From Branchiostoma floridae (Eukaryota; Chordata; Leptocardii; Amphioxiformes; Branchiostomatidae), in the NCBI RefSeq assembly GCF_000003815.2, contig NC_049992.1, positions 9,859,407 through 9,923,406 of the forward strand: a DNA stretch of 64,000 nucleotides. Reading direction: 5' to 3'. Positions 12,501 to 24,100 of this stretch are shown one piece after another. The position numbers and the translations under genes were made by a program. Under the pieces are notes generated by a model. The model was not told the origin of the DNA. It did not search any database and saw only the letters and a list, made by a program, of their open reading frames with translations. The stretch's first letter is position 1; every line of letters starts with the position of its first letter.

Positions 12501-15500
12501 CCATTATGAAATATAATTCTACAGTCTGATAAAGAAATAGTTACTGTACAATATACTTGTGATATCCCACTTGCTTGTTTTAGGCAAATTCGTAATCCTG
12601 AGAATTTTGGGGAAACCTGGCACACTCACTCGCTCAGTTCAAACTGGTGCTCCTTCAGGCTTTTGACGAGCGATTCCTCGTACGTTTCCACATCCTCCCA
12701 CGGCACACGCAGGTAGAGAGCCACCTGTTTCAGCAGACACCTGGTGCGGGCGTCGTAGTCACCTGTCGGCACAAAACAGTTATAGTTTACAGGTGTAAAG
12801 TGAACAAAATAGTACACACAAATGTCAACGCAATTCATTACAAGTTGTTAATTTCGTTTCAACTGTCTATGCAGTCCAATCACACACTTTTACTTTTAGT
12901 TCAATTTTGAACTAAAATATTTTTCTCTAATTTTGTCGTTTTACATTTAGAGAGTGCTGTAGCCAAAAGGAAACATCACACTTTTTGCCAACTATTTTAA
13001 GATTTCTTTTGATCATCTCAGAAAGCCCAAAAGCATGCTCACCTCACGGTAATGATCAGACCTACTTTTTTCATTAATGCTTGGAAATTTTGTCCTTAAA
13101 GATGACAAAATGGCCATCACTCTTATTGCTCATTAACAACAAGATTCTGATGAATGACGTTTAGTAGATGTAGGATTATAGGATCTGATTCCTCTAATTA
13201 CATGTATACAGGGCTAGAAATTCATTTTTGGGATTAGGTGCACTGGTGCACCCAGCTTAAAAAATTGGGTGCACCAAAAAAATTTTGGGTGCACCACTTA
13301 AATTTAAGTAGAATGTCAAAAAAAACCTAATAACAAAACTTAGTTACAAGCCGTCAAATTCTTAAACAAGTAAAATGACAGACATTTTTATTATCTTTCT
13401 AACACTTAGATGTCAAAAATATGATGTATAGTACATGTAGTATACTTGATATCTTTCCATACATAAACCTAAGAAAAAACCACTGAAAAAAATTGGGCGC
13501 ACAGCTTCAATTTGGGTGCACCTGGGTGCACATGCACCCAGTATTTCGAGCCATGTGTATACCTTTATCAATTCAGTTCAAATACATGTTGGAGGGAAAA
13601 GTGGGAAGGGATGAAGTAGGAAAAATTCCATACCTTGTCTGCCTAAGTTGGTAATGGATTGGATTTGGAGAAGTCAGAGGAAAAAGATTTCAGATGGAAA
13701 AACATGTTGCCAATAGTGAATGCAACAGAAATGGGCATCGAATATCAAAACTCTGATTCAGCTTTTGGGCAAAGACCCCCCCAAAAAAAGTCTAGCACAT
13801 CTCTGAAATCATCTCCTATTGAATATCTACTGACATGTTTTTTTATATTCACTGTCTATTTCAGATTTAGTAATTTTGAGAATTTTTGATAGAATATTGA
13901 CAAATGCAAGATATAGTAAGACAATAGATGGAAAGTTCAAAGTTTTTGTTAAAAAGATCAAAATATAATAAACGACTTTCAAAGTCACTAAATACATATT
14001 ACAGTGTATACGTCAAGTACATTGTACTCCTATTTACTACTACTACTACTTCTACTACTGCCAATCAGTCTATACAGACTTTGACACATAAACAAATTTC
14101 CACAAAGTAAAAATAAGAGCCTCAAAAATGTGCTTTACAAAAGATGAGATAGCATGCTATGTGACTGTCTATTCTGTAACTGACACATTGTGACACAAAC
14201 TGTGTGTTGAAATTATGAAAAAGGATGCCATACCTTCTCTTAAGCCAAATGTTAGTAGGTCCTGTGAAAATGTAAAAAGAAACACAAAGAAAGGAATGAC
14301 ATGCTGAAAAATGGGAACTCGAGTCTGTGTCATCAGCATGAAATTGTTAAACGGATTTCAAAGGCACAACATTGTCATTCTGCAGAAAAGGAAAATGCTA
14401 AAGATGTGATCATCAAATAAGCTGAAATGAAAATGAACAATATTTTACATATGATAATAGTTGAAACTGCCAATAACTCTCAAACCTGTAGCTACTGTTA
14501 TACACTTTGCATGTCAAGCTTGATTATTTGACATGATGACCACTATACAAGGATGCTGATTTGTTCTCTTACAGTCTTGGTACTAAAAAATCTGGAGCCA
14601 AAACTGTTTCTAATTATCTAAGGGACTATTTGACCATTCAGCTGGTCACCTTAAATTCTAAACTGAAAATTAGAAAACAATTAAAGAATATCTTAAATAT
14701 GGTACAACATACTTTTGAATTCATCTACATTTGCAGTATGAGGGAGGCTTTTGCAAGTACATTGCATATTGAAAACACTTTTAGCGTAACAAAACTGCAG
14801 TCAAGAGGTCACCTCTGCAATAAAACAATAGCAAAATTTTCCAGATTTACAGTACTATTGGCTCCACTCCTGATGAAGTGATGCTAAAAAAGAAAAAACT
14901 ATAGCTACCTGCACCAAGGGAAAGGCACTTGTTTCCAGGAAAGGTTCTTTCACTAAGGTGTCTACCAGGGAGGGGAGACATTCGCTGCCCATGCCATGCT
15001 GGAATGCCTCCATGGAGGCTTCGACCGACTCGGGAAGTTCCAGGTATTCCCGGAGGGAAAGTAGAAAGTTCTTCTTCCACTGCCTATTGGAAATAAATGG
15101 AGAAAGATATATTATATGTGTCAGGGTAGCCTGGGCACCATCCTCTATAGTAAACCTTGCTAACCACAGATCCATATCAACTTTTAAATGGTTGCACAAA
15201 ATGTTCCATGGAAAAGTAACATTCAGATAATGATTTAACATGAATATACATGATGTATTATCAACCAATAAACAAAGGCTAAAAGGTTTAAGAAGATCTC
15301 TATTATACATGCAAGGTCACTTTAGTCTGGACCTAATGCAAATACGATACATTATCTAAATTATGTCATACTAAACTGGCACTGTGCTAAAACGTAAGTA
15401 AGCAAGCAATTATGATGCATCATACTCTCTTAAAAAAATTACTTGCTTATGATATGATGAAACATTGTTAATAATTTTCTTACCTGTCATACTGAGTTTC

Positions 15501-16717
15501 AAACAACTGGGCCATGGAAATGGCACATAGAGAGATATACGAAAAGTGTGCCGCATCCGATATCTTCTTTACAATAGGCTCAACGTCCAGGTGGGATGGT
15601 CTTTCCCGGACTTGTCTGCCATCTTCTGTAGTTTTGTCATTGGAGCCATCTTCTTTTGTCCTAGACAACTGTTGGTTATTTTCTGCGTCAATGTCTGAGT
15701 CGTCAGTTCCAGAAATATCTGTTGTAGATGTTTTTGCCTGTACATGTTGTTGTGGTAAAATGCTTTCAATCTTTTTGGTGTCTTCAGCTTCGCTTGGTAC
15801 TGCACTTCCCCCGCTTTCTTCTAATGTTGAAAACAGACTTGACGTTGAAGCAGGAATAATGTCTTGTTGTTTGTCATTGTTTGTTTCTGTGGTCATTTTA
15901 CTGTTTACACTTCTGTTTGTGTCGTCTGGTGATGGTATAACAAGATCCTCCTCTGTTCCTGCATGAGAAAAAAATTTGCAAACATGCCTTATTAATAGAG
16001 GATGACTGAGTTATAGAAAAAACTTAACACATTATTTCTATAAATAAAGGAAATCTCTCAACCAACAAGATTTTGATCTGTCCTGTGGTCATGGACAAAT
16101 GACCCAAAGCCGAGGCCATCAGCATTACAGCCCCTTCGACAGAGACAGCTGATTTCACAGACTGACATCAAATATGATGAAAATGACAATTGCACTAGTG
16201 CCAATAGATGATAATGTTTCCCTTATCAATTTAGATCTTTTTGCAATTTTTGATTGCTTATCAAATGATAACAAATTTCTTATCACACATATTTATAGTC
16301 CATTTTGCAAATTCATGGCATACAATATTTTACCATATGGAAGTAATGATACAAAAATCCACCAGTTATGAAAGTGTTTGCTGCAAAATGGCAAACTTTC
16401 TTAGAAGAATCTGACTGTATGACAGTCTTACTATGTTGTCAAGTTAATAATCTTCGCCCCATTTGGCCAACTTTCGTCTTTCTCGACAACCAAAATGGGT
16501 CAGCTAGTGAAGAGTAGAAACTTTAAGTTTAACACATCAAAGTTACTAGTTCAAGCACAATTCCAGGACAAATTCCACTGTAACTTTTACAGTCGTTAGT
16601 TAAGGTCATCAGAATGATATTTTTCTCACCATTGTTTATTTTTCTCTCCTCGGTATCTTCAGAAGATGAAGATTCTTCCTTCTTCTTACCTGGCAGCTGA
16701 TCACCTGGGTCGGCCAT
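6540..16717 (-). CDS. TMCO4: TMCO4-type DUF726 alpha/beta-hydrolase membrane protein, 14 coding exons
   Basis: Coding exons in gene order: 16717-16630, 15958-15484, 15083-14909, 14261-14234, 12762-12630, 12275-12178, 11760-11617, 11048-10929, 10459-10295, 9726-9590, 8887-8803, 8380-8263, 7614-7497, 7109-6540. Phases agree throughout and give about 817 aa, longer than vertebrate TMCO4 because of extended acidic N- and C-terminal tails. A Gly/Ala-rich hydrophobic stretch (about residues 317-380) is the likely membrane region. GFSLGAR near residue 532 is the nucleophile elbow (GxSxG), and VNGHMDY near 632 probably supplies the catalytic His (inference from the fold). The substrate is unknown for the family. 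The fourth exon is only 28 nt. A 5' non-coding exon probably ends at a donor near 16919. The gene is divergent to OTUD3. Exon edges could be off by a base or two. Confidence 0.9.
7680..7895 (-). repeat. SINE-like repeat with shared tail
   Basis: On the minus strand this contains CCCTTGGGAAAGACACTTGA followed by CCACCCAGGTGTAAAATGGG. Similar tails occur at about 18640-18720 and 39630-39670, so it is an interspersed repeat, here in a TMCO4 intron. A degenerate GGTT..AATCC box sits upstream of the tail. Confidence 0.5.
7960..8160. repeat. Interspersed repeat related to one at 62704
   Basis: TAGTGGCACAT..GCAGCAA(G)TTT with a following GCAGG.TATA.TTT and TACAG recurs at 62704-62760. The similarity suggests an old interspersed repeat family. 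No termini can be defined. Confidence 0.35.
8950..9364. mobile_element. hAT-like non-autonomous transposon, copy 1
   Basis: The element starts TAGCAGTGGGTACC and ends GGTACCCACCCCTA. It is flanked by GACCAGAT (8942-8949) and GACCAGAG (9365-9372), an 8-bp target duplication with one mismatch. 8-bp duplications with T/CAG-type ends are typical of the hAT superfamily. Length is 415 bp with no transposase. It lies in a TMCO4 intron. A second copy is at 41271-42124. Confidence 0.75.
10641..10826. repeat. GTGA tetranucleotide microsatellite
   Basis: An almost pure run of GTGA/TGAG units, with GTGT interruptions in its left third, in a TMCO4 intron. The long open frames across it are repeat artefacts. 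Confidence 0.9.
11510..11575. repeat. Short perfect hairpin
   Basis: AAAAGCAGTTACTTAAGCAA then CTGGAT is followed, after an 11-base loop, by its inverse with one or two differences. AAGCAACTGGATATGATTTTG-like words recur at 46935 and 58195, so it is probably a small MITE remnant. It starts about 40 bases inside a TMCO4 intron, next to the donor of the exon at 11617-11760. Confidence 0.6.
13209..13555. mobile_element. CAGGGCTMGAAAT-ended element, copy 1
   Basis: Left end CAGGGCTAGAAAT, right end ATTTCGAGCCATG (inverse CATGGCTCGAAAT), flanked on both sides by TGTATA (13203-13208 and 13556-13561). Both ends contain repeated GGGTGCACC words that can pair. Length 347 bp, no coding capacity. The same family occurs at 34280-34579. 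It lies in a TMCO4 intron. Confidence 0.6.
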
Positions 16718-16739
16718 TGGGATGGGCTAATCTACAACT

Positions 16740-17140
16740 TTTGATTCAAGGGGCTCATACCTTAGATGAGTTATTTATTTGTTCAGTATACACATGAAAT
16801 AGCCTAAAATGATATCTCAATTTTATTTCTAAACTAATTATCAATTATATATTCTATGTATGAGTATCTTTCATCATACAAAATGATATTTAGAAAATCA
16901 GTTTTCACAAACTTACCTGTTCAATAATTAGAATCGTCTTTTAGACTTCCGGTACGTTGACCTTTAACCCGGCTTATTTCCCCGGAAACAGATGTTCTGT
17001 TGTAGATTTGCTGTCTAGTAACCTGAAAATATCTCATTTTCGTCGATTTTAGACTCCTTTCCTCGTTTTTTAGGGATTCAAAATATTTCTATGTACACCT
17101 GGAAGGACCGACAGAGAAGGAAACATTTGACGTGGTGAGT
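16740..17140. promoter_or_regulatory. Probable shared promoter region of TMCO4 and OTUD3
   Basis: The two genes diverge here. On the minus strand AACAG followed by GTAAGT-like sequence near 16919 looks like the donor of a TMCO4 5' non-coding exon. On the plus strand ACGTG followed by GTGAGT near 17134 looks like the donor of an OTUD3 5' non-coding exon, whose acceptor would be TTCTCACAG just upstream of 18117. That leaves only about 100-200 bases for both start sites. No TATA box is obvious. Exact start sites cannot be read from sequence. Confidence 0.45.
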
Positions 17141-18141
17141 TTGCATCGAAAAGTACGTTGCGAAATTCCGCATCTTTCGAGAGACAAGGTTTGGCACTAG
17201 GCTGAATGGGTATATGGTGTTTGATTACAGATTGTGATGCAACTACGCTGCGAAAGTTACTAATATTTTTGCGTGGATACTTGCTTAAGAATAGACCTGT
17301 GTCAGTTGACAGTAGGAGCCACCGAAAAGTAAGTGATATTTCAATGTTTTATCATAATGTTGTAATATCATGGTAAACCAAATTGGTTTTCGTGGCGGGT
17401 GGTGCCCTTCTAGTTGTGGTAGCTATAGCTACTGTATCACTCAAATTATGACAATTTGTGACTACAATAATGTTCTAACAATCGTGTTGATTTTGTAGTG
17501 CCTGGTGACTTTGATTCTTTTCATACTATAGGGATGGAAAAATCATTATATTTTAGCATAATGCCCCCTTACATTTTGAAATAGGATCATCCTTGTTATA
17601 ATTAAGGTGTGATTCCATATCTTTTAGGTGTGCCATTTCATTACAAACAAATTAAGGTGTGTCACAGTGACCTTCGGTGTCCAGACAGAGATAATAAAAG
17701 CTACTTCATTTCTCTACAGAAAATTACTCCTGGCTAAGATGCACAAAAAGAAATGAAGGCATGTGCACGGTCAATACATATTTTATGAGAAAGTTACATC
17801 ACACACCTCAGGAGTTTGTCAGGGACACATTAGGAGTGAAAAAGAGGTTTTGCATTGTACAGATCATGAGTACTCGAGTGTGTAATGAAAGATGCATACA
17901 ACTTTTGTTTGTGGTCTCATTATATATGATTCCCCATTTACTTATTTATTTCTCAGTATAAGTGGTGACAGCAAAATGAAACTACCACAAAATAGACATT
18001 TCAGGATTTCATTGTTTCTCAACCACAGTGCATTTTTCACGAGTTGATGAATGACAAATGTCTTACAGTTGTGAAAATTTCTTGTTGCGAAGCATTTCTT
18101 ACATTTTTCTCACAGGTGGCGCTGTCTTAGATTTTCCAGTC

Positions 18142-21100
18142 ATGTCACGGAGGAACAATAAGCCAACCAAGGGCCATCCCTCCAAGCACGAGCAGGAACG
18201 GAAGAGAGACGAGCGAGCGACGAAGGCAGCGTATCGGCGGGAGAGGAAGGCGAAGTCGTACCTTGAAGACGATGAGAATTTCGCGGGGTTTGCCAATCAG
18301 CTGGCTGTGATGGGACTAAAGATACGGGACATCCCTGGAGATGGGTGTGTTCTGTGTTAGCTGTTTTATCTACTGTGGTAGAGTTTTGTAGTATATGACA
18401 TCACCTGCAAGTGGCTGCAAGGTGGTGTTGTGTTGTTGACTTAGAATCTGGGGGTTTTGGGTTCAAATTCATTTGGTTGTTGAGAGGGGTGTGAAAGACC
18501 CATGCAAAAATGTGGTTGCTGGTTGGGGAAGACAGTTGGTTGCTTGGGAAAGGGTCTTAACTATGTAAAAATGGACGGGACTGTTTCAATGTCCTCTGAC
18601 AACAGGTGGTGCCTGCGCCAGGTGGTTGCTCGGCCAAGTTTGACTGTAGTAGCAGGCTCCAATATTGTGTCCTTGGGAAAGGCTCTTAACACCAATTTCA
18701 ACATTAATGCTCTGAATACCTTAAGTGTCATAAAGTAGAGGTCCTCTGTTTAGTTTGAGGAGAGCCACACCTTGAGATGCAAGCCCTGTGGGCAGCCAAA
18801 AGAGTAGGGATCCATCCTGGTGTCAACTTTACAGTCCATTCTCACACAGCTTGTACTGGCCTGGTGTAATGTACCCAAAGGCAGTTTACTTGGCTGGTTA
18901 TGTGAAACACGGGACAGTTAATTATCCTTGCTAATTTTGTAGTCCCTTGAACTAAATCTAATACTATGATTATAACTTGAAATTTTAAAGTAAAAAACAA
19001 AACAAAACAAAAAAAGCTTTGCCATCAAGTATGTTAATCTTTTTCTTAGAAATGTATATACTAGACTAGTACTTGTACCAATTGTTCATTGTTTATCAGC
19101 TATAGATAATGGTTCAAACCTGTGTTGTAGGAACTGTCTGTTCCGAGCGTTTAACGATTGTAGTAACCTGTGTTGTACTTGTAGGAACTGTTTGTTCCGA
19201 GCGTTTAACGATCGTTAATAACCTGTGTTGTAGGAACTGTTTGTTCCGAGCATTAAACGATCAGCTGGAGGGTCACAGTAACAACCACCTGCAGCACAGG
19301 AGAGAAGTGGTGGAGTACATCATACAGCACAGGCAGGACTTTGAACCTTTTGTAGAGGATGACGTCCCATTCGACAGACATGGTGAGTTGCCTATGGATA
19401 GGCCTAATCTCGGTGCTTGGTGTTCAACAAATAATAGGTAAATGCTGTAACCTTGATTACCATATTGTGTTTTTTAGTGTTGAAATTGCACATAAGTTTT
19501 ACAGAGCAATGGGAATTTACATCATTCACCCGGACGGGAGACCTGGCGCATCCCCGTCTTGTAATTAGCCAGCAAAAGGGTATGTTACCCCGTAAGGGGC
19601 GGTATAACCCCGTCGTGTGTAAACATGTGCAAACATGTGTGATCACGTCGACCGTTGTTGATGATGAGGACGAGGAGGAATTGGATGATTATGGATAATA
19701 TGACAGATTATATTGGGCACATGCATAAGAACCTTTTTCAAGACAAGGATGTGAATGGAATTGAAAACTTTTGGAAGGCACAGACATCTACATGTAATAG
19801 AGCTGCCAGATGCCGTTCCAATGACTATAGTACACACAATGGTACTGTAAGATATTGAAATTTATACTGAGGTGTTGTAAATGTGTGTAATCGCCAACTT
19901 ACAGTTTGAATTTGCCGCCTTTAGCTTTTAGATTAGCATAAGTTACTCCCCGCCACTTCACCAAGGGAGACTCCAGCAGGGCCAGCCCGGGGGCGGCTGG
20001 AATTTGATTGCAAAGCGTCCCCACGCCGGACCCCTGGGGTGGCTGTTAAAGCAAAGCGTCCCCACGCCAGACACCTGGGGTGGTGGTGTGTCCCAGATAT
20101 GGTACCAGCTAATTTGAATGCATAGCGTCCCCACGCCAGACCCCTGGGGTGGATGTGGAGAGGAGAGATATAAATAGGGGTAGAGCCAGAGGACTGCAAC
20201 AGAAGGACAATTGGGCCTGGGGTGAAGACTTCAGGAAGAACAGAAGGAAATTTGGGCCTGGAGTTCAACCCCAGGAAATTTAGGCTTGGAGACGAACAAA
20301 CTCCAAGAAGGAAGAAGAAGAAGGATCAAAGGCCTGGAAAAGGAATTTCCAGGAGTCTTAGGACACTTAGGCCTGGAAAAGGAATTTCCAGGAGTCTTAG
20401 GACACTTAGGCCTGGAAGACAGCTCCAGGAAAACAGGCTTGGAAGAAACCCCAAGATTCAATTCAAGGCCCGAGCTGGAGGACGGTTTCGGGAGAATTAG
20501 GCTTGGAGGGAATTCCAAGATACGAGTACCAAGGGATAACGGACTCAGATTGGGTATTGGACCATACCAGTTTTTACGACCAAGACTCATCTTTGATCAT
20601 CGTTGGATTCACCACGGGCTTACGCATCGTATTCGGACACAAAAGATCAGTTAGGGACATCAGGACTTTCAGACAAATGACGGTTTGTAATACTAACCCT
20701 ACGTAGAATAAATACTCAATATATGCGAGTCAAGATTGGTGTCTCCGCCCTCGTCTCTATCAACTCAGGATTCAAAGGTGAGTCGGTAAAGCTACTCAAT
20801 ACCCAAGCTGAGGCAGTAATTGAAAGATCCAGAGTTGCTGCGCTTACAGTAAAAACTGGCGGTCATAAGAGACCAAAGGACTCCGACGAGTACATATTTG
20901 TCTGTCAAGGCTTTGGAAGGCCTGCATGAGCAGAGGCGTCTTGTGTAGGTTGACATTTAGGAATGTGTTTGATGATTGATGACCTGACCCAGATAAAGTA
21001 GCAACACACCCCACCTCGCAGCAGGTCACCTTACCGTAAAACAGATAATTATTGCAAGAAGTTACCATTGTCTGTCTATGCGTCTGGAAGGGGAAGAATT

Positions 21101-24100
21101 TAACCGACTGTCAAGTACAAGGTCATTGAGCAATCGTGTATTGTATTACGTCACATGTGAATACCTCTGTACAACAACAAATGCCACCAGATAGAACAAT
21201 TAGCAGTTTTAGGGTATCAGAGTGATAGCATGGCTGTGTGATCAGAACAGACCTCTGAAGGCCAGGCAAAACTTGGACAGTAAACAGAATGGAGGAGAAG
21301 AACTCCGCTACAGTAGGTGTAGAGGGAGAAGAGAAAAATGAGGATCTACAAAAACGAGTGCCTAATAAGGCAGAATGGCTATTGAAAGAGGAAAGCAGAA
21401 GAAAGAAAGTTTACAGATCATCAGTTTTGGGAAAACTAACAACAAGGACAAATGCATTAAAAACACGAATGGAAGAGAGAAATCAACAAGGTGTACAGGT
21501 GCTGCTGGAAGAATGGCAGCAGATTTACTGTGACCTTGAAGAAGCAAATGGTGATTATCATGCAACCCTTGATAGTGAACAACTCAAGGAAGACGTATCT
21601 AACTGGGCCAGGCCACACTTTGATGAATTAGATCAGTTTAAAGACAGGGTTCTGGTGTGGATCAGCATGAATTCTGAAAAGGAAGAACCAGTTGTCAGAC
21701 CATCAGATAGCATATCGCAAACGGGCTCCCGCATTTCAAGTACCGCTTCAAGCGCGAAACTAAGTGCCAAGCTACGAAGAGCAGAGCTTGCGGCCAAGGC
21801 AGCAGCACTAGAGGAAAGGGCAAAACTTCAGGAACGAGAACTCCAAATCAAGGAACAAGAATTCCAAATCAAGAAAGAGGAGATGGAAGTAGCTAGGCAG
21901 AGGGAAATGCTGGAAGTAAAGATGGAAATGGCTCAAGAGGAGGCTAAGTTACAGGTACTAGATGAGTTTGAGCGAACAGAAGCGGTTGTGCCGGAAAATG
22001 TTAAGCCAGAAACCGTAGAGCCTAGACGAACACCTATCGATGCCCGGAACCTGAACCCGGAGGCAAGGGACTTCCACCCAACGCTTCATTACAGGAATGA
22101 GCGAAAAGGTCCAACCCCTGAGGAGTTTCTGCAAGGGTTAGTGAGTACACAGACAGAGGTCACCAAGCTGATGGTAGATCACAACAAACAAGCCAGCCTG
22201 CCAACAAGAGCTATTAGTGTTTTCGATGGTGACCCACTAAAGTACACAACATTCGTTAGGGCATTCAAACATGCGATAGAAGACAAGACATCAGATGCAG
22301 AAGACCGTTTGTCATATCTACAACAGTATACCAGAGGGGAGCCCAAGAAGATTGTGGACAGCTGTTTCCTAATGGAACCAGAAGAAGGATTCAGAACTGC
22401 AAAAGAATCCCTGCAAGAAAGATATGGGACACCCCACAAGATATCTCGGGCGTACTCCGTGCAAGCCTCTAAGTGGCCTGAGATCAAAGCTGAAGACAAA
22501 ACGGCACTGAAGGATTTCGTTTTGTTCTTAATGGAATGCAAAAACGCCATGAGTGGAGACAGGTACCTGAGAGAGTTGGATAATTATTACAACATCAAGT
22601 TGCTTGTGGACAAGCTACCGTTCAAGCTCAAGGAACGCTGGAGGAGACGGTCCCATGAGATAATCAAAGAGCGTCCAGTTTCATTCTCAGACTTTGTAAG
22701 CTTCGTAAAGAAGGAAGAAGACGTTGTCTCTAACGAGGTCTTTGGCGATCTCGGCAACAGAGAGGGGAGCCGGGGTTCGGGCTTCAAACGGGGACAGGGA
22801 CCAAGGCGAGGTTCAAGCTTGGCGGTGGCTGTGGCGACAGGCGGCGCGGAGGCTGGGTCTGCGGGTGGCTGTCTGTACTGTGCTCAGGCCAATCATGGCC
22901 TGAGCCACTGTGGAGTTCTCGGTGCCAGGCCAGTGGCTGAGCGTCTGCAATACATCAGGGATCGGGGCCTGTGCTTTGGTTGCCTGGGGAAGGCCCACAT
23001 GGCCAAGGAATGCAAACAAAGGGCTACTTGTGGGAAGTGCCAGAGGTCTCATCCTACAGTACTACACCGCGAAGTAGGAACGCTACCCAAGAAGACGGCT
23101 GCAGTAGGACGAGTACTACGCAACGGACGCAGCTGGGAAGGAGTGCCACCTATAATTCCTGTGAAGGTCCGCAGCAAGACCACAAACATCACGGTCGAAA
23201 CATATGCTTTCTTGGACTCGGGAAGCGATGTGGTATTCTGTACCGAGGCCTTAAAGGATCAGCTGAAGACAAGTGGCAGGAAAACGAAGTTGACGCTGAA
23301 TACAATTAATGACACCAAAGCAGTGCACAGCGAAGTCCTGCATGACCTAGAGGTCATGGACTTGAAAGGGGAAAACACAATTCCCATAGCTACAGCATAC
23401 ACGCAAGGGAAGATACCTGCCTCCAAAGAAAATATCGTATCGACGAAGGACCTTAAGGCTTGGCCACATCTCAAAGAAGTAGATGTGCCCAAGATAAATG
23501 CTGACATAGGCTTGTTGATCGGTAACAACGTGCCGAAGGCGGTTGAGCCCTGGCAAGTTATCAACAGTCAGGGTGATGGTCCTTATGCAGTGAGATCATT
23601 ACTGGGATGGTCGGTAAACGGTCCCCTCAAGGGGGCCAGCGATGACAAGGCTACTGTCAACAGAATAAGTCTGGATCAACAGCTGACAGAGTATTTCAAC
23701 GGCGATTTCAACGAGACAAAGGAGGACAAGAAAGAAATGTCAGTGGAAGATCAAAGGTTTATGAAAATCGTATCAGAAGGCACAAGGAAGGAAGATGGCC
23801 ATTATCAGATTCCATTACCCTTCAAAAGGGGACCACCTGAGCTGCCAAACAACAAGCAAGTAGCCCTTCAAAGAGCAAATCATCTCAAAAAACGGATGAC
23901 AAAGAATGAAAGGTACCAAGAAGAATACACACAGTTCATGCAAAAAATAATAGAAAAGGGCTACGCAGAACGGGTACCAACAGAGGAACTGAAGACCGAG
24001 CCTGGACAGGTATGGTATGTTCCCCACCACGGGGTGTACCATCCGCAGAAAGGAAAGATACGAGTCGTCTTTGACTGCGCCGCCTCATACGCCGGCACCT

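Noticed and set aside
19933-20706. Frames of 67-122 codons inside the LTR
   Set aside because: They recur identically in both LTRs, show no domains and are explained by GC-rich repeats of U3/R.
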